This document shows positions 9,669 through 20,455 of a stretch of 64,000 nucleotides of DNA, piece after piece. The stretch lies in contig NC_063015.1 of the NCBI RefSeq assembly GCF_020509005.1, positions 2,914,001 to 2,978,000 on the forward strand. The letters are read 5' to 3'. Positions within the stretch are counted from its first letter, which is position 1. Each line of letters begins with the position of its first letter. The notes beneath the pieces were generated by a model. The model had not been told where the DNA came from. It searched no databases and was given only the letters and a program-made list of their open reading frames with translations. The position numbers and the translations under genes were made by a program. This stretch comes from Fulvia fulva (lineage: Eukaryota > Ascomycota > Dothideomycetes > Mycosphaerellales > Mycosphaerellaceae).

Positions 9669-11660
9669 ATGCTCGTCCATAGAATCAGCAAGGCCATGGC
9701 CGATGGTTTTTCGTGGCTCTCTGGCCAGAAATCGCTGGGTGGGGCTCTCACGAGTCCTGCTGGGTTCGACTGGGATACGGTTAGAGTACCGTGACATTGT
9801 CTGGGCAGCACGCTAATTTGGCAACCAGATCGAGGCTCACAAGCACTTCGTATGGCAGCCATGCTTCCGCGATTTTGAATGTGCCAGGCTCCAGGTTCCG
9901 ATGGACTGGCAGGGGACGACTTTCGAGGCGGATAGGACTGTAGAGATAGCTGTGATTAAAGTCGAAGCAACTGTGCCAGTGACCGACCCAACTTATGGTG
10001 GTGCGGTTGTGCTCAATCCAGGTGGCCCAGGAGGCTCAGGTGTGGACGAGATACTGAATGGCGGTCATCACGTCCGGACGATACTTTCTGCAGGAGCACA
10101 TGCTGATCGAGACAGTGCGAAGGTAATCAGAGTACACCATAGCCTTTGCTGCTGTGCTAACACCGACAGAACTTCGACATCATCGGTTTCGACCCGCGAG
10201 CCATTAACAACACCAGGCCTATCCTCTCTTGCTTTCCAGATCATACAACTGCTGCAGCTCATAACATCGCCGAGGAGACCTATGGCTGGTTCAATACTTC
10301 CAACATCGCGTTCGACAATCTCTGGGCTAGCAAGAGAGCAGTGGCTGAAGGTTGCAGCAGAAGAGCTAATAGTGATGGGCTCGCTAAGCATATCTCTACG
10401 GCTGCTGTTGCGAGAGACGTCGTCGAGATTTTCGAGCGGCATGGTCAATGGCGAGCGAAAGAGGCAGAAAGACTCTGTCTCCTGAAGCCTCAGGCATGTC
10501 GGGCGTTGAGATTGACGAGACGAGAGAACGTACGAGCTATGCCCCTGGCAAAGAAATGGTGCAGTACTGGGGCTTTTCCTATGGCACCGTAATTGGCAGT
10601 ACTCTTGCCGCAATGTTTCCGGATCGCATCAAGATAATGGTACTGGATGGAGTCGTGCATGGAGAAGACTACATGGGGGCTCGCTGGTCCTCGAATGTAT
10701 ACGAAGTCGATCGAATGCTGCCGCTCCTGGCAAAATACTGCTACCAAGGAGGGCCTACGAATTGTGCTTTGGTCGATACCGAGCGCTATCCTGAATTCCA
10801 TCAAGGAGACCATGGCTTTGCTGAAGAACAAGCCGATCGCAGTCCTAGCGGATGACGATGGCGGACCAGTGATCATCACATATAGCGACTTGCAGAAGCG
10901 CTTCAGGTTCGCTGTCTACAACCCGCTGAACGCTTTTACAGAGCTCCCGAAGATTCTGCGAGAGCTATCGGAGGGCCAAGCAACTATCCTGGCGGAGCAA
11001 AAGCGAGCTGCAGATTCTGAGCTGAGGCTGCCACCTAGCGATGGATGCAAACAGAATGGACCTTGGTTGCTCGACTGTGTGAAGCCAGTGGTCAACCTTG
11101 GTCTTGACTTCGGTGGTCCAGCTGGCATTGCTTGTTCAGACGGGTCGCCACGAATTAATGAGACAAAAGAGGAGTTTCGCAGCTATATTGATAAGGTCTC
11201 GGGTCAAAGTCAGCTTGTTGGCGAGAGCTGGGCAGCTATCATGACTCCATGTACTGCATGGCACGCTCGTCCAGCATACCGTTACGATGGCAACTTCACA
11301 AACGACCCAGCACACCCTATTCTATACATTGCAGACACCGTAGATCCGGCAACGCCGCTACCGAATGCTTTCAAAATGGCCGAGCGTTCGAAAAGAGCCT
11401 CAATCCTGCATCAAAAGTCCGAAGGCCACTGCTCGCATGCAGCCCCGTCTATGTGTACTGGCAGAGCGATTCGACGGTACTTCCAGGAAGGCGGCGTGGC
11501 AAGCGAGAGTGAGGATATGCACGTCCAGTCCTGTCGACCTGACAGAAAGCCATTCGATGGCTACACAGGTGAACATGAGCCGGCTCTACCTAAAGGTGAG
11601 ACCGATGAAGCTTTGTGGCGTGCACTTGTTGGCATCAATCGAGGCTGGCATGATTGGTGA
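9669..11660 (+). pseudogene. Secreted TAP-like serine peptidase (S33, alpha/beta hydrolase), two frameshifts
   Basis: Exon 1 9669-9779 and exon 2 9829-10122 join through a GT-AG intron to give FDWDTIEAHKHFVWQPC, then CARLQVPMDW, then the oxyanion block NPGGPGGSG. A second intron (10123-10169) leads to NFDIIGFDPR. These are hallmarks of the tripeptidyl-aminopeptidase-like S33 family. The frame must then change near 10460-10500 to reach the nucleophile motif GFSYGT, and again near 10785-10800 to reach the C-terminal half. That half carries the Asp (ADTVDPATPL) and His (SEGHCSHAA) of the triad and the Cys-rich TAP C-terminal domain. The first shift fits a one-base loss, the second a one-base gain. 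All catalytic residues are present. Start choice is uncertain; a signal-peptide exon may lie upstream. Confidence 0.75.
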
Positions 11661-11687
11661 TACAATAGTCTGCAGCTTGACCAGGCA

Positions 11688-13595
11688 TCATGTCGCACTC
11701 CTGTCAACCCCTGCCTCCATTTCTGAAGCTGCAATACCTCCACCGGCAAGTTCGTACAAGTAGGTGCCATCTTTCTTGTTAGGGTGAAAAATTCCTGCGG
11801 CAAGCTCCGATCTACTGCCGGTCTCGGGTCCTGCCAGTTCACCTGGTTTCGAATGCTCCGTGGAGCCACATGCCTCATACAGTTGGCTCCTATCTAACTC
11901 CTGAACCCCGTGATCAGCTTCATCTAGGATATGTTTTTTCTCATGTTCAGCCGCTTGCCTAGCAGCTTCGGAAGTTGCAGCTTTCTTGCGCAGTCTTGAG
12001 CTTCGTCGGCGTAAGTAGAACGCCAGTCCCAGTAGCAGCAAGATGGTCAGAATCACACCGACCGCTATACCAGCTATCGCACCAGTGCTCAAGAATACTT
12101 CCTTACGTTCAGCCACAAAGCCAGGCGGGAGTATTGTTTTTAGATCCGTGGTAGAGTGCCCAGGAAAAGCTGCTTGGCCAATCGTGAAATTACCACGATC
12201 GTAGTCTGCAACAAGGTGCGCCTCTTGCAGAAAGACACGTCCAAGGGTATACTGGGCGCTGTTTTGGGCCCTTTTGAGTGGAAAGTATGGCTGACTAGCA
12301 TTGACAAAGGGGTGAGTGACATTGACATCGAAGGCTGCGTAGGGCAGGGTGATCGTAGTTGTGGCGTTGCCTCCCACAGAACTGTCGGGCGTCAGACTCA
12401 ATGTGAAGGTGAAAGTCGGATTCTGAGCACGCAGTCGCTCGTGTGCCGTGTCGTTGAGCAAGTAAAGCTCGGTGGTTTCGTCCCAGACCAATCCAAAAGC
12501 AGCCTCAAACGCCTGGCAGACCTCCAACGGAAGCCGAGGATGCGTCACTAGGGAGTCCACGAATGTATGTATTCCTTGAGTGAGTAGAGGTGCGCTGCCG
12601 AGCGTATTGAAGGTAATCGATTGCAGACTAACGAGGAGGTCGCGGGAGATGTCGGGTCCGAAAGGTACTGAGATACCTTCTCCGTCCATGCGGCTGGCAT
12701 CGCAACCTCCGATGGTTACGCTTGCGAAGACTGGCGGCTCTTTGTAGACAGCACCGGCTGTGTATGCCCACTAAGTAGTTGCCACAATGCTGTTATTGAC
12801 AAGACGACCCAAGAGGCTGGGAAAAGGTTCGTTGAGTGTAGTGAAGTTAATCGGATGTGGACTGAGGCCCAAGCTGCCAAGCCAGAAATCGTTCGTAGCA
12901 AAGCCGGCCACGAGGTGACCACTTAGCAGTGGCAGTCCATTTCTCAAGCTGACAGTATCGAAGCCATAGTAGGCATTGCCGTTGAGTCCCAGTTTCGACT
13001 CTTCATATGTATCCAGTTCGTATAGACCTCCGTTGGCGAGTCGAGAAGTGGCGAGTCGAGAAGTGGTCCAGGTGGTGGAGCTATTGCGTTCAAACAACCC
13101 GCCTCGTGCTTCATCGCAGTCTGCCTCGGGGAGGCTTGGATTGGCCTGAGAACATCCCTCTGGCAGCACGACCCAGATCGCATCTCCAGCAGTCGCTGAG
13201 GTTCCAGGAAGCAGTCGCACCTGCTGTGCTGGGGTGCCAACGTCCAGAAAGACAGTAGACCAATGGCCATCATTCCCTTCCCAGTATTGACTTGGCGGGA
13301 TTGAAAGCGGCTGTGCAGCGGCCCCAGCTTCAACTGTCCTCGAGACCCAAAGAATGGCAAAGCAGCCAAATAATTGTGCATCATGCCTGGTGTACAGGCC
13401 GTCGCAAAGAAGAGTAAAGTATGACCCCTCACAGAGTGCATGATTCGAGAGTCCAGGCGTAGCAGGTCTGCCTAAGAATCGGCCCCGGACCTCACAACTC
13501 AGGTGTGTTGCACGACATAAGATCCTTCTCGAGCGCGGCCCCCCGCGTGTTAGCGAGCGAAAGCACGACGCCTTACATTGGGCGCCAACGTCCAT
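11688..13595 (-). pseudogene. Pepsin-like (A1) membrane-anchored protein lacking first catalytic Asp, with in-frame TAG
   Basis: The minus-strand frame is continuous across a single TAG at 12771-12773: sequence before (NNSIVATT) and after (WAYTAGAVYK) belong to one A1 peptidase fold. In the first lobe the active-site position reads LPGTSATAG instead of D-T/S-G, so the catalytic Asp is missing, as in a known group of fungal non-catalytic pepsin-like proteins. The second lobe keeps FVDSLV. The C-terminal part has a transmembrane helix (AGIAVGVILTILLLLGLAFY) followed by RRRSSRLRKK and a cytosolic tail ending near residue 600 of the combined frame, giving a type I topology with an external pepsin-like domain. 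The N-terminal 80 codons look non-coding; the true start probably lies near 13370 or is joined by an intron. The TAG could be a null mutation or a recoded codon. Confidence 0.7.
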
Positions 13596-14112
13596 GTAGC
13601 TGGGCTGCAGGGTTCTTCTGACGCTGCTTCTATGTCAATACTCGCCCTGATCCTGACCACATGACTGCTGCACCGAGTCGCGCAGTGTGCATATGCAGTA
13701 TATTGATACTCAGCCTGACTGCCTTGGCAAAGCCACCCAGTCACACAGCCCGCGCCGGCGGCCAACGAATTTCATTGGAAGTGCGAGGGATGCCGAAAGA
13801 ATTCCCGGGGGCAGAAGGGCGACAAATTACACGACACATAGCATGTCAGCTCAACGTGTCGGTGGTGGCTCACGGGCTACATCTCTGCCCGTAGCTTGGC
13901 TCCTTCCCTCCCCCTGGTTCCTGGTTGCGTTTGGGCGAAGTCGATGCTGTGTTACCTGCTGTAAATATGCATGTAGTGCGACTGATGCTGCACCAGAACA
14001 CGTCCGCACCTCCAGTCGCACTGTTGGTACACAATCCAGATCAAGTGGCCCAGAACATGTCAGCCTTTTTGACTGCTTCCTCGTGGCATCTCGCAGTTTT
14101 TCAGTGAGCATC
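13596..14112. other. Divergent intergenic region
   Basis: About 500 bases between the minus-strand pepsin-like gene and the plus-strand surface-protein gene. Open frames run through it but show no protein-like features. It presumably holds both promoters. Confidence 0.45.
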
Positions 14113-16784
14113 ATGTTCCCAGTCCTCGTCTTGCTAGTCGTCGGTACATCTTCAGCCATCGCATATGACCCGTACACGCCAGCAACCACGTGGGGTAAGA
14201 TAGTTCTATATGCAAAACCTGGGCATCTTTCAGCGAAAAACGAGAGTCCTGACCTCATCGCAGCGTTTCCCAATGTCAGCGCGCCCGCTCCAACAGTAGC
14301 TCTGAGCTGCAATTTCACTGCTTTCGGTCCAACTTGGACCCAATACTACAATAATCCCGGCGGCGGCGACGGAAAAGGACCGTCAACACCAGCCAACCTG
14401 ACGGGCGTCAGTACGGCGACAAAGTCGTGCGAGGCATGTTGCATTTACAGATTCATCCTGTCTCAACAGTGGACGTGGTCATATCTCTCTCCCACTCCTG
14501 TGGTAGTCGGTAGGTGCAGATCCGTCAGCAATGTCGTGGGGCTGTTTGATAAACTGACGATCCAGGCACCGAGATTGTCGTGGTCGACCGGCAGAGAAAC
14601 CGCACCTCGACTACTACCAAATTGTTAACCACATCTGCAGTCGTTTCTGGGGAGAAATACGGCCCTGATGGCTGGCAGAGGAACGGGACATTCTTCGGGT
14701 CCACCCTTTACGCACCTAAAACCCAAACTGTATTCGATCTGAACGGTGACAACCAGACATTGTAAGCCAGGTCCTGCAGCGCACGAAAGCGCATGCCCAG
14801 ATGATTTCACTGATGCTGGCTGTAGTACTTATCCTACGCCTTTCTCTCAAATTCAGAACTTTCAGAGATGGAAAGGCCAAGTGCCTTTGACTGAGAACGG
14901 GACAGTCCTGTGTATCACCAATGATGGGGCAAAATCTCCGCTTCCGACTCCAACGAACACACCGACTTTCGTGCCCGGCTCAGCCGATGCGAATGATCCC
15001 AATGGTATATGGTGGACAATGAAGCCAGCTTTTGATCTTGCAAGGAGATTGGACCTGAACAACGTTACCAGCTGGTTCGGCACAGGAGGCGTCGTTTCAG
15101 CAGTCAGAGAGTCGTGCTATCAACCGAACATGGCCGCACCTCTGACCAGTGTCAACATTGCTTCTTTTCTGCTTGAGACCACAACCTCTTTTGGCTCAGT
15201 CGCGGCGCCAGAATCGGTCAGAAAGCAGGTGACGCCAACACCAATGCCTGTGGTGGAAGACCCGTTTGAGCAGCCTACGAGTGGACGAGCTGCTCCCGAC
15301 ACGCCAGCCTCACCTTTCCCGTCGACTGTGGCAGTGGCTCCAGTCGCGTGGCCGACGCCAGCAGAGGCTGGCCTCTCCAATACAGAAGATCCGGCGGAGA
15401 GTTCCGCTCCTGCGCCAACAGCACAGGACAACTCGCCATCGAGACCGCAGCCAGGATCAGATGGGGAGTTCGGAGGCAGTCTGGCTGATGAAGGGCTTGC
15501 AGAAGTGACCACTACTCACAACGCCCTCAGCGTGCTCGAGTCAGCCGCCAGCCCAAGCGTGGGACAAGACCAGACCAACCCGGCGCCAGCGACCATGGCG
15601 AACATTGGTGATATCATTGCTTCCGCGCTGGGAATGACACTGCAGTCTGACGCAGTCCAAGAAGACTTGAGATCGGTTGTTAGCAGTGCGGATGCTGTTC
15701 GTGAGTCAGCCAACACGAAGGAAGGCAGTGTCGAGGCTCAGAACCCTTCTGCCATAGCTACAGCTGGATCACAGACTATCATACCCGGTCCGTCCGGGTC
15801 TGGCGTCACCGTCCTTGATGCGCAGTCCACTCAAGTTGTGGTCGCTGGCATCCAGACCACTGTCGGTGGAATGGCTCTCTCGGTGGGACCGGCCAACGTG
15901 GTTCTCGGCGAGAGCACAATACCTATGGCCAGGCCAGTTGGACCAGCAGTCGTAGCGGCCGAGGGCCAGGATCTAATGCAAAGCACACGCGTGAGCCAAG
16001 GTGCTTTACCAATAGCTACGGTCGGATCGCGGACAATTGGAGCGGATCCGTCGAGTCCGGGTATCGTGGTTGTTGATGCGACGAGTACATACAACCTTGC
16101 TCCTGACGCTCAAACTAGCATCGACAATGTGCTTGTATCAGTCGGATCCTCGGATATTGTCATTGATGGCAGCACCCTCCCTGTTCCAGCATTAACAGGA
16201 AGCCAGATCACGGAGGATAACATGGAACACGATCCCACTGCCATAGCCACAGTCGATTCACGGACCATTGTAGCTATTCCTTCTGGATCTGGTGTCATCG
16301 TGGCGGATGCAATGACCTCCTATACTCTTACGCCAGGGGCCCTTACTAGCATCGGTGAGGTGCCAGTATCCATAGGCGCCGAAGACATTGTCGTTGGCAG
16401 TAGCACGATACAGTACCCGTCCTGGCATCAACTGCATCTGCGCTCTCGGCGAGTACTTCCCTGGTTCCGGATCTCGTTGCTGTAGCTACAGTCGCCTCGC
16501 GCACTGTCCTGGCTGATCCATCAGGCTCTGGCGTGCTTGTTGTGGACGCAACGACTTCCTATGCTCTGACGCCCGGAGCTCTGACGACCATTGGCGACGT
16601 TCCAGTATCAGTCGGCTCTTCAAACATCGTCGCCAGCGGCAGCACCATTGCTGTACCCACGACGAGAGCATCAGGAAGCCAAACAGCGACATCATACACT
16701 GGTGTTGCGTCGCGTGATAAGTCGAAGGTGTGCGTATGGTTGACTTTCATGGTACTTTGTCTGGTATTGATGTTGCTGGGATAA
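14113..16784 (+). pseudogene. Repeat-containing secreted/cell-surface protein, frameshifted
   Basis: ATG at 14113 begins a clear signal peptide (MFPVLVLLVVGTSSAIA). An intron at 14510-14565 joins PVVV to GTEIVVVD. The extracellular part is rich in Asn-glycosylation sites and has scattered Cys. A Pro/Ser/Thr-rich stretch follows (about 15230-15520). Four imperfect repeats of about 77-86 residues then begin near 15751, 16009, 16240 and 16479; each has the pattern A-T-x-x-S-R-T-I...P-S-G-S-G-V...D-A-T-T-S-Y...P-V-S-V-G-S...G-S-T-I. The last 20 residues are hydrophobic (VCVWLTFMVLCLVLMLLG), like a GPI-attachment signal or membrane anchor. A one-base loss at 16410/16411 breaks repeat 3, and another frame change is needed near 14760. 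I infer a cell-wall or adhesin-like protein; family name unknown. Confidence 0.65.
15751..16680 (+). repeat. Four tandem coding repeats of ~77-86 codons
   Basis: Starts of the repeat units, judged by the (P/A)-I-A-T-(A/V) motif, fall at about 15751, 16009, 16240 and 16479. Units share a central P-S-G-S-G-V block and a terminal G-S-T-I block. Spacing is 258, 231 and 239 bases; the last is one base short of a multiple of three, which is the frameshift noted in the host gene. Confidence 0.7.
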
Positions 16785-17075
16785 GGCTGCTTCGCGTTTC
16801 AGCCATCTTCAGGACATACAACCAGTGTATCTTGCCAGTAGACTATCTTGAAATGAATGTAATGTGTTGGATGATATTGTTTCGGTCGCTTGAAGGAGGA
16901 AAGAAAGGTCATCAGGTTGACGGAACGAGCTCGAAGCCAAGACCGACGGTGGACACGACATTGACACGAACCAACGCGACACGCGTAGAACTACGACATG
17001 GAAGAGTAATTGATGTTGCATGGCATTGTGCTTCGGCTACGACATGCTACGCTTTGTACGACAAGTCCGTAAGAC
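16785..17075. other. Intergenic between convergent genes
   Basis: Short spacer between the surface-protein gene and the convergent GH31 gene. No gene seen. Confidence 0.5.
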
Positions 17076-19382
17076 TTACTCAATGCTGAGCTTGGTCCCA
17101 TTCTCCTTCGCCACAAAGTCCAAGAAAGGCTGCAGCTCAGGCGAACGTACACCATTGACCAAGAACACAGCCGGCTTACCATACGGCGCAGCAACATCAA
17201 CCTCCTGCCCGCCAGTGTACACGGCACCCGTCCAGACATGCTCGTAAGTCCTGCTGCTGTCGCCAGGGAAGTACACACTAACGCTGAGAGTCTGCGGGTC
17301 CAGGACTGGAGCGACATATAAGTGCTCGCCCAAGTAGAAGCTCTCGTAGCTAATTTGTCTCGCACGCAGGTCCGAGGTGTGGTACATCACCGGTGAGCGA
17401 AGAAGTGGCCAACCCTTGGTCTCACTCTCCGTCTCCAGGACGTGGCGCCGGTACTTCGCCAACGAGACGAATAAGCGCGTGTTGTAAGCATAGTACTGGT
17501 ATGTCGTGCTGTTGCTGTAGAACTGGGCGTTGACCTCGGGGACATTGCCCTCGTGCGAGCGGAAGACAGCACTGCTGACCGCGGCCAGCTCGCCCCAGCG
17601 ACCAAGCAGTTCTGGAGAGCGGGTGACGTTGAAGTCCTGGTAGGTGAGGATGGTGGTGTATCCACCCACATCGGAGTGCTGTTGCGAGTATCCGGAGAGA
17701 CCCATGTGGACCATGATGGTCACTACTGACTTGATACCATCGTGGACGCCCCAATCGACATTCTGGTCGCCCACCCAGAAGAGGTTCATGTTTCTGTTTG
17801 AGGACATTGATGCTGAGCGGTGGAAGAGAAGAGCTTCGTTCTCAAGACCAAGATCTTCGACGACACCGCGTTGGAACTCCGCCCATTGTGCTGGGTATGC
17901 ATTGTGGTAGAAGAAGGCATCGCTGACCATGTCGTAAAGCTCCGTATCTGCCGCCAGAGGAGTGTACTCGCCAAAGTCGCTCATGAAGCCAGAGATGTTC
18001 GCGTTCCAGACCTGGGTTCTGAGTACATCCTCGAACCAGGTCCGCAGTTCGGGGTTGGTCAAATCGATAATTCCAGCTTCGATGCCAGGACCGCTTGAGA
18101 TCACAGCAGTGTCGTTAATGGTCGTGTTCTGTACGAAATACTGCGCAGCACTCGCTTCGTTGTACAAGCTTCTTCGATAGCCGGTCGACTTTGTGGAGAC
18201 ATTGGCCAAGAAAACGTTGATGTACGAAAGCGTGCGAACATTGTGTTCGTCGCGCAGGTTTTGCACAAAATCGTTCCACGTAGGATAGAGAGTGTCATCA
18301 TTCTCCCAGTTCCACCAAAGACGACTGATGTTCAGGAACGGACCTTCTTGAGGGTGCGTGCCACACCAGTCTTGGAGCCAAACACCAGCAATGGGACAGC
18401 TGATGTCTTTAGTCAAGCCTTGCTCGACAATGCGGTTCACCTTGTCTTGTCCACCCTGTATTCCCAGAATCGCACCTTCATCGACCCACTTCGGTAGTGC
18501 TGGCATTTTACCAGTGTACGCGACCAATGCCTCGACAGCATCGAACAGGTTGCCTGCCTGGGTGAAAGCACCGTCCACGCGGAGAGAATCATATCGAATC
18601 GTGACCTCCTCAGCTTTAGTGAAGTCGAATACCGCATAACCCGTGCTCTTTTCCGAGAGATAGAAGACTTTGCCTTCTGTAGATACGTAGGTGGGTACAC
18701 CAGTGTAAGTAGTGAAGTAGTCGCCGCCAGCAATGGACCCGTTGGCATTCTCGATTGATGTGAGAGGTTCATCGCCTCGTCCTACACCTTGCTCGCGGGA
18801 TAGAATAGGAATGCTCTGGTTCTTGAGCGAACCAAATGATGCTTGTCCGCCGGCGCCATAAAAGTCCTCTGCGGCCGATGACGCAAATCGGAAGTAAACC
18901 TTCTTCAGCGGCTGTGCAGAGTTCGATGAAGCCGACACGTCTAGGTAGAAGGCCACACGATCTGTCAAGTTGTCCGGAACCCAGAAGGTTAAGGCATAAG
19001 GAGCAGACGCATCCCCACAATTTAGCAGGTGTCCCTTGATTTGAGCTGCTTTCCCAGTGACCGTGCCTTGCCATTCGACCTCACCGACGCTGGTAATGTT
19101 CTGGTCGAGGCATTTGTCGATGTCGATGTTCGTGATGTTGAAAGCTCCGCTGGATCCAGTCACTGAATCGTTACCAGCGCTGGCACTGATGAATGGCTGC
19201 TCTGGCACAGTGCTCCAGATGGTAGTATCGGCTTTGGCAATCTCGACCTGGCCGTCAGTCCATGACAGCGAGAAGTCCTCGCTCAAGCTCCATGAGTTGG
19301 CTGGGCGCGCCGAGAGGATAGACTGCGTCGATGCTGCACATATCGACAAGCTGAACACCGCGACCGAGCTCTGGAAGTGCAT
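17076..19382 (-). CDS. Secreted GH31 glycosidase, probable sulfoquinovosidase, 768 aa
   Basis: Single exon from ATG at 19382, starting with a signal peptide (MHFQSSVAVFSLSICAAS). The catalytic barrel shows GVWLQDW, then SRLWWNW, DLTNPELRTWFED, GFMSDFGEY with the expected nucleophile Asp469, WVGDQNVDW with the expected acid/base Asp539, and SQQHSDVGGYTT. In the bacterial sulfoquinovosidase YihQ the sulfonate is held by a Gln in QDW, an R-x-x-W pair and a Tyr in GGYT. Here the matching residues are Gln337, Arg354, Trp357 and the GGYT Tyr. This set separates sulfoquinovosidases from ordinary GH31 alpha-glucosidases. The predicted reaction is release of sulfoquinovose from the plant sulfolipid headgroup outside the cell. 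Many N-x-S/T sites fit secretion. No sulfosugar transporter lies nearby. The gene is intact although its left neighbours are broken. Confidence 0.85.
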   Translation of the reverse strand: MHFQSSVAVFSLSICAASTQSILSARPANSWSLSEDFSLSWTDGQVEIAKADTTIWSTVPEQPFISASAGNDSVTGSSGAFNITNIDIDKCLDQNITSVGEVEWQGTVTGKAAQIKGHLLNCGDASAPYALTFWVPDNLTDRVAFYLDVSASSNSAQPLKKVYFRFASSAAEDFYGAGGQASFGSLKNQSIPILSREQGVGRGDEPLTSIENANGSIAGGDYFTTYTGVPTYVSTEGKVFYLSEKSTGYAVFDFTKAEEVTIRYDSLRVDGAFTQAGNLFDAVEALVAYTGKMPALPKWVDEGAILGIQGGQDKVNRIVEQGLTKDISCPIAGVWLQDWCGTHPQEGPFLNISRLWWNWENDDTLYPTWNDFVQNLRDEHNVRTLSYINVFLANVSTKSTGYRRSLYNEASAAQYFVQNTTINDTAVISSGPGIEAGIIDLTNPELRTWFEDVLRTQVWNANISGFMSDFGEYTPLAADTELYDMVSDAFFYHNAYPAQWAEFQRGVVEDLGLENEALLFHRSASMSSNRNMNLFWVGDQNVDWGVHDGIKSVVTIMVHMGLSGYSQQHSDVGGYTTILTYQDFNVTRSPELLGRWGELAAVSSAVFRSHEGNVPEVNAQFYSNSTTYQYYAYNTRLFVSLAKYRRHVLETESETKGWPLLRSPVMYHTSDLRARQISYESFYLGEHLYVAPVLDPQTLSVSVYFPGDSSRTYEHVWTGAVYTGGQEVDVAAPYGKPAVFLVNGVRSPELQPFLDFVAKENGTKLSIE

Positions 19383-20280
19383 GTTGACGATGGTGTCGAG
19401 AAGACGGTGGTGACCTACATGATGGGCATCGGCTTCCCTTTGATGCTCGCCGGAGCTTTACCTGTTTACAAAAGGCAACACTCAATGCCTGCAGTTACTG
19501 GGGGCACAACCTCGCGTGGAGGTTCACTCATCAGGAACGAAAGCTCCAAAGATCGCGAACTGGTGGAGGATTGGTGGAGCTGTGGGTTGAGGTCATCGAA
19601 TCCTTGCGAGCACGCAAACGCTTGAAGATCCCCGATGTTCGTCCGACAGAGCAATGAACAACAATCTGTAACGTCCATTTCTCTGCTGGCCACAGGGTGA
19701 CTTCTACCGTGACACCAAATCGTGGTCGAGGCTCTCGACGGAAGAGACGGAATTGCATTCAGTACTGAAGTCAAGTTGCATCAAGCAGAGACGACCACAA
19801 TTCACCGCACTCGCTTGGAACAATCCAGCCCAGCGACTCCGGTTCACCCGGTAGGCGCGGCTTCAGTATAGTCATCGCCTCCAACGGTCAAGTGTTCAGC
19901 ATCTCGCCGATGTCGTCAGCAGGAGGCGACGTCTAAAACAGCGATAGCAGAATGTTGCTCCGCGGATGGAAGCAGCAAGACGAAGCAGGAGAGACTGTTG
20001 ATGGTGCCAGCATTGCGGCCCCTGGTCAATGGCGGCAGTGTCGATGAACGTGAAGTATATGATGGAAGCGAAGTTAAGGAGCAAGTTGCAGAATATAGGT
20101 AGCAAATGAACATTACACTCAGACCATATGACACGCTAATCCTCGTGCGAGTCGCATGGGCAGGGTCTGGATCTTGTCTGCCATCGCAGTCACGTCCCTG
20201 CTCTTTACACCCGACAACATCACACTACCCTCACTCTTACCACCCGGAGTCCATCGTGAGCATTCGTACATATCGACATC
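19383..20280. other. Intergenic, no supported gene
   Basis: About 0.9 kb between the start of the GH31 gene and the VOC fragment. Short open frames on both strands have no recognisable features. Likely contains the GH31 promoter. Confidence 0.5.
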
Positions 20281-20400
20281 ATGGCTTCAATCTTAGCGAC
20301 TGCTCACATCCGCATCGCACGCCCGACCAACGACTTCGCAGCCACCAAGCACTTCTACTGCGACGGCCTGGGCTTCGACCGAACCATGCATTTCATGCTC
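20281..20400 (+). pseudogene. N-terminal fragment of a VOC (glyoxalase/bleomycin-resistance) protein
   Basis: ATG at 20281 opens MASILATAHIRIARPTNDFA followed by FYCDGLGFD, a typical first beta-strand and helix of a vicinal-oxygen-chelate domain. After about 40 codons similarity to the family stops. The open frame that continues to 20823 lacks the second half of the fold and overlaps the antisense cupin remnant. I take it as a truncated copy. Confidence 0.5.
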
Positions 20401-20455
20401 TGTGCCGCAAGTAAAGGCTGTTTCACGGGTCCGGCAGAGCACGAGCGCCTCAATA

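Noticed and set aside
10432..10492. A short intron (GTCAAT...CTCAG) that would remove the first frameshift of the TAP-like gene
   Set aside because: It would delete the QWRAKEAERL segment that is typical of the family, and the donor site is atypical.
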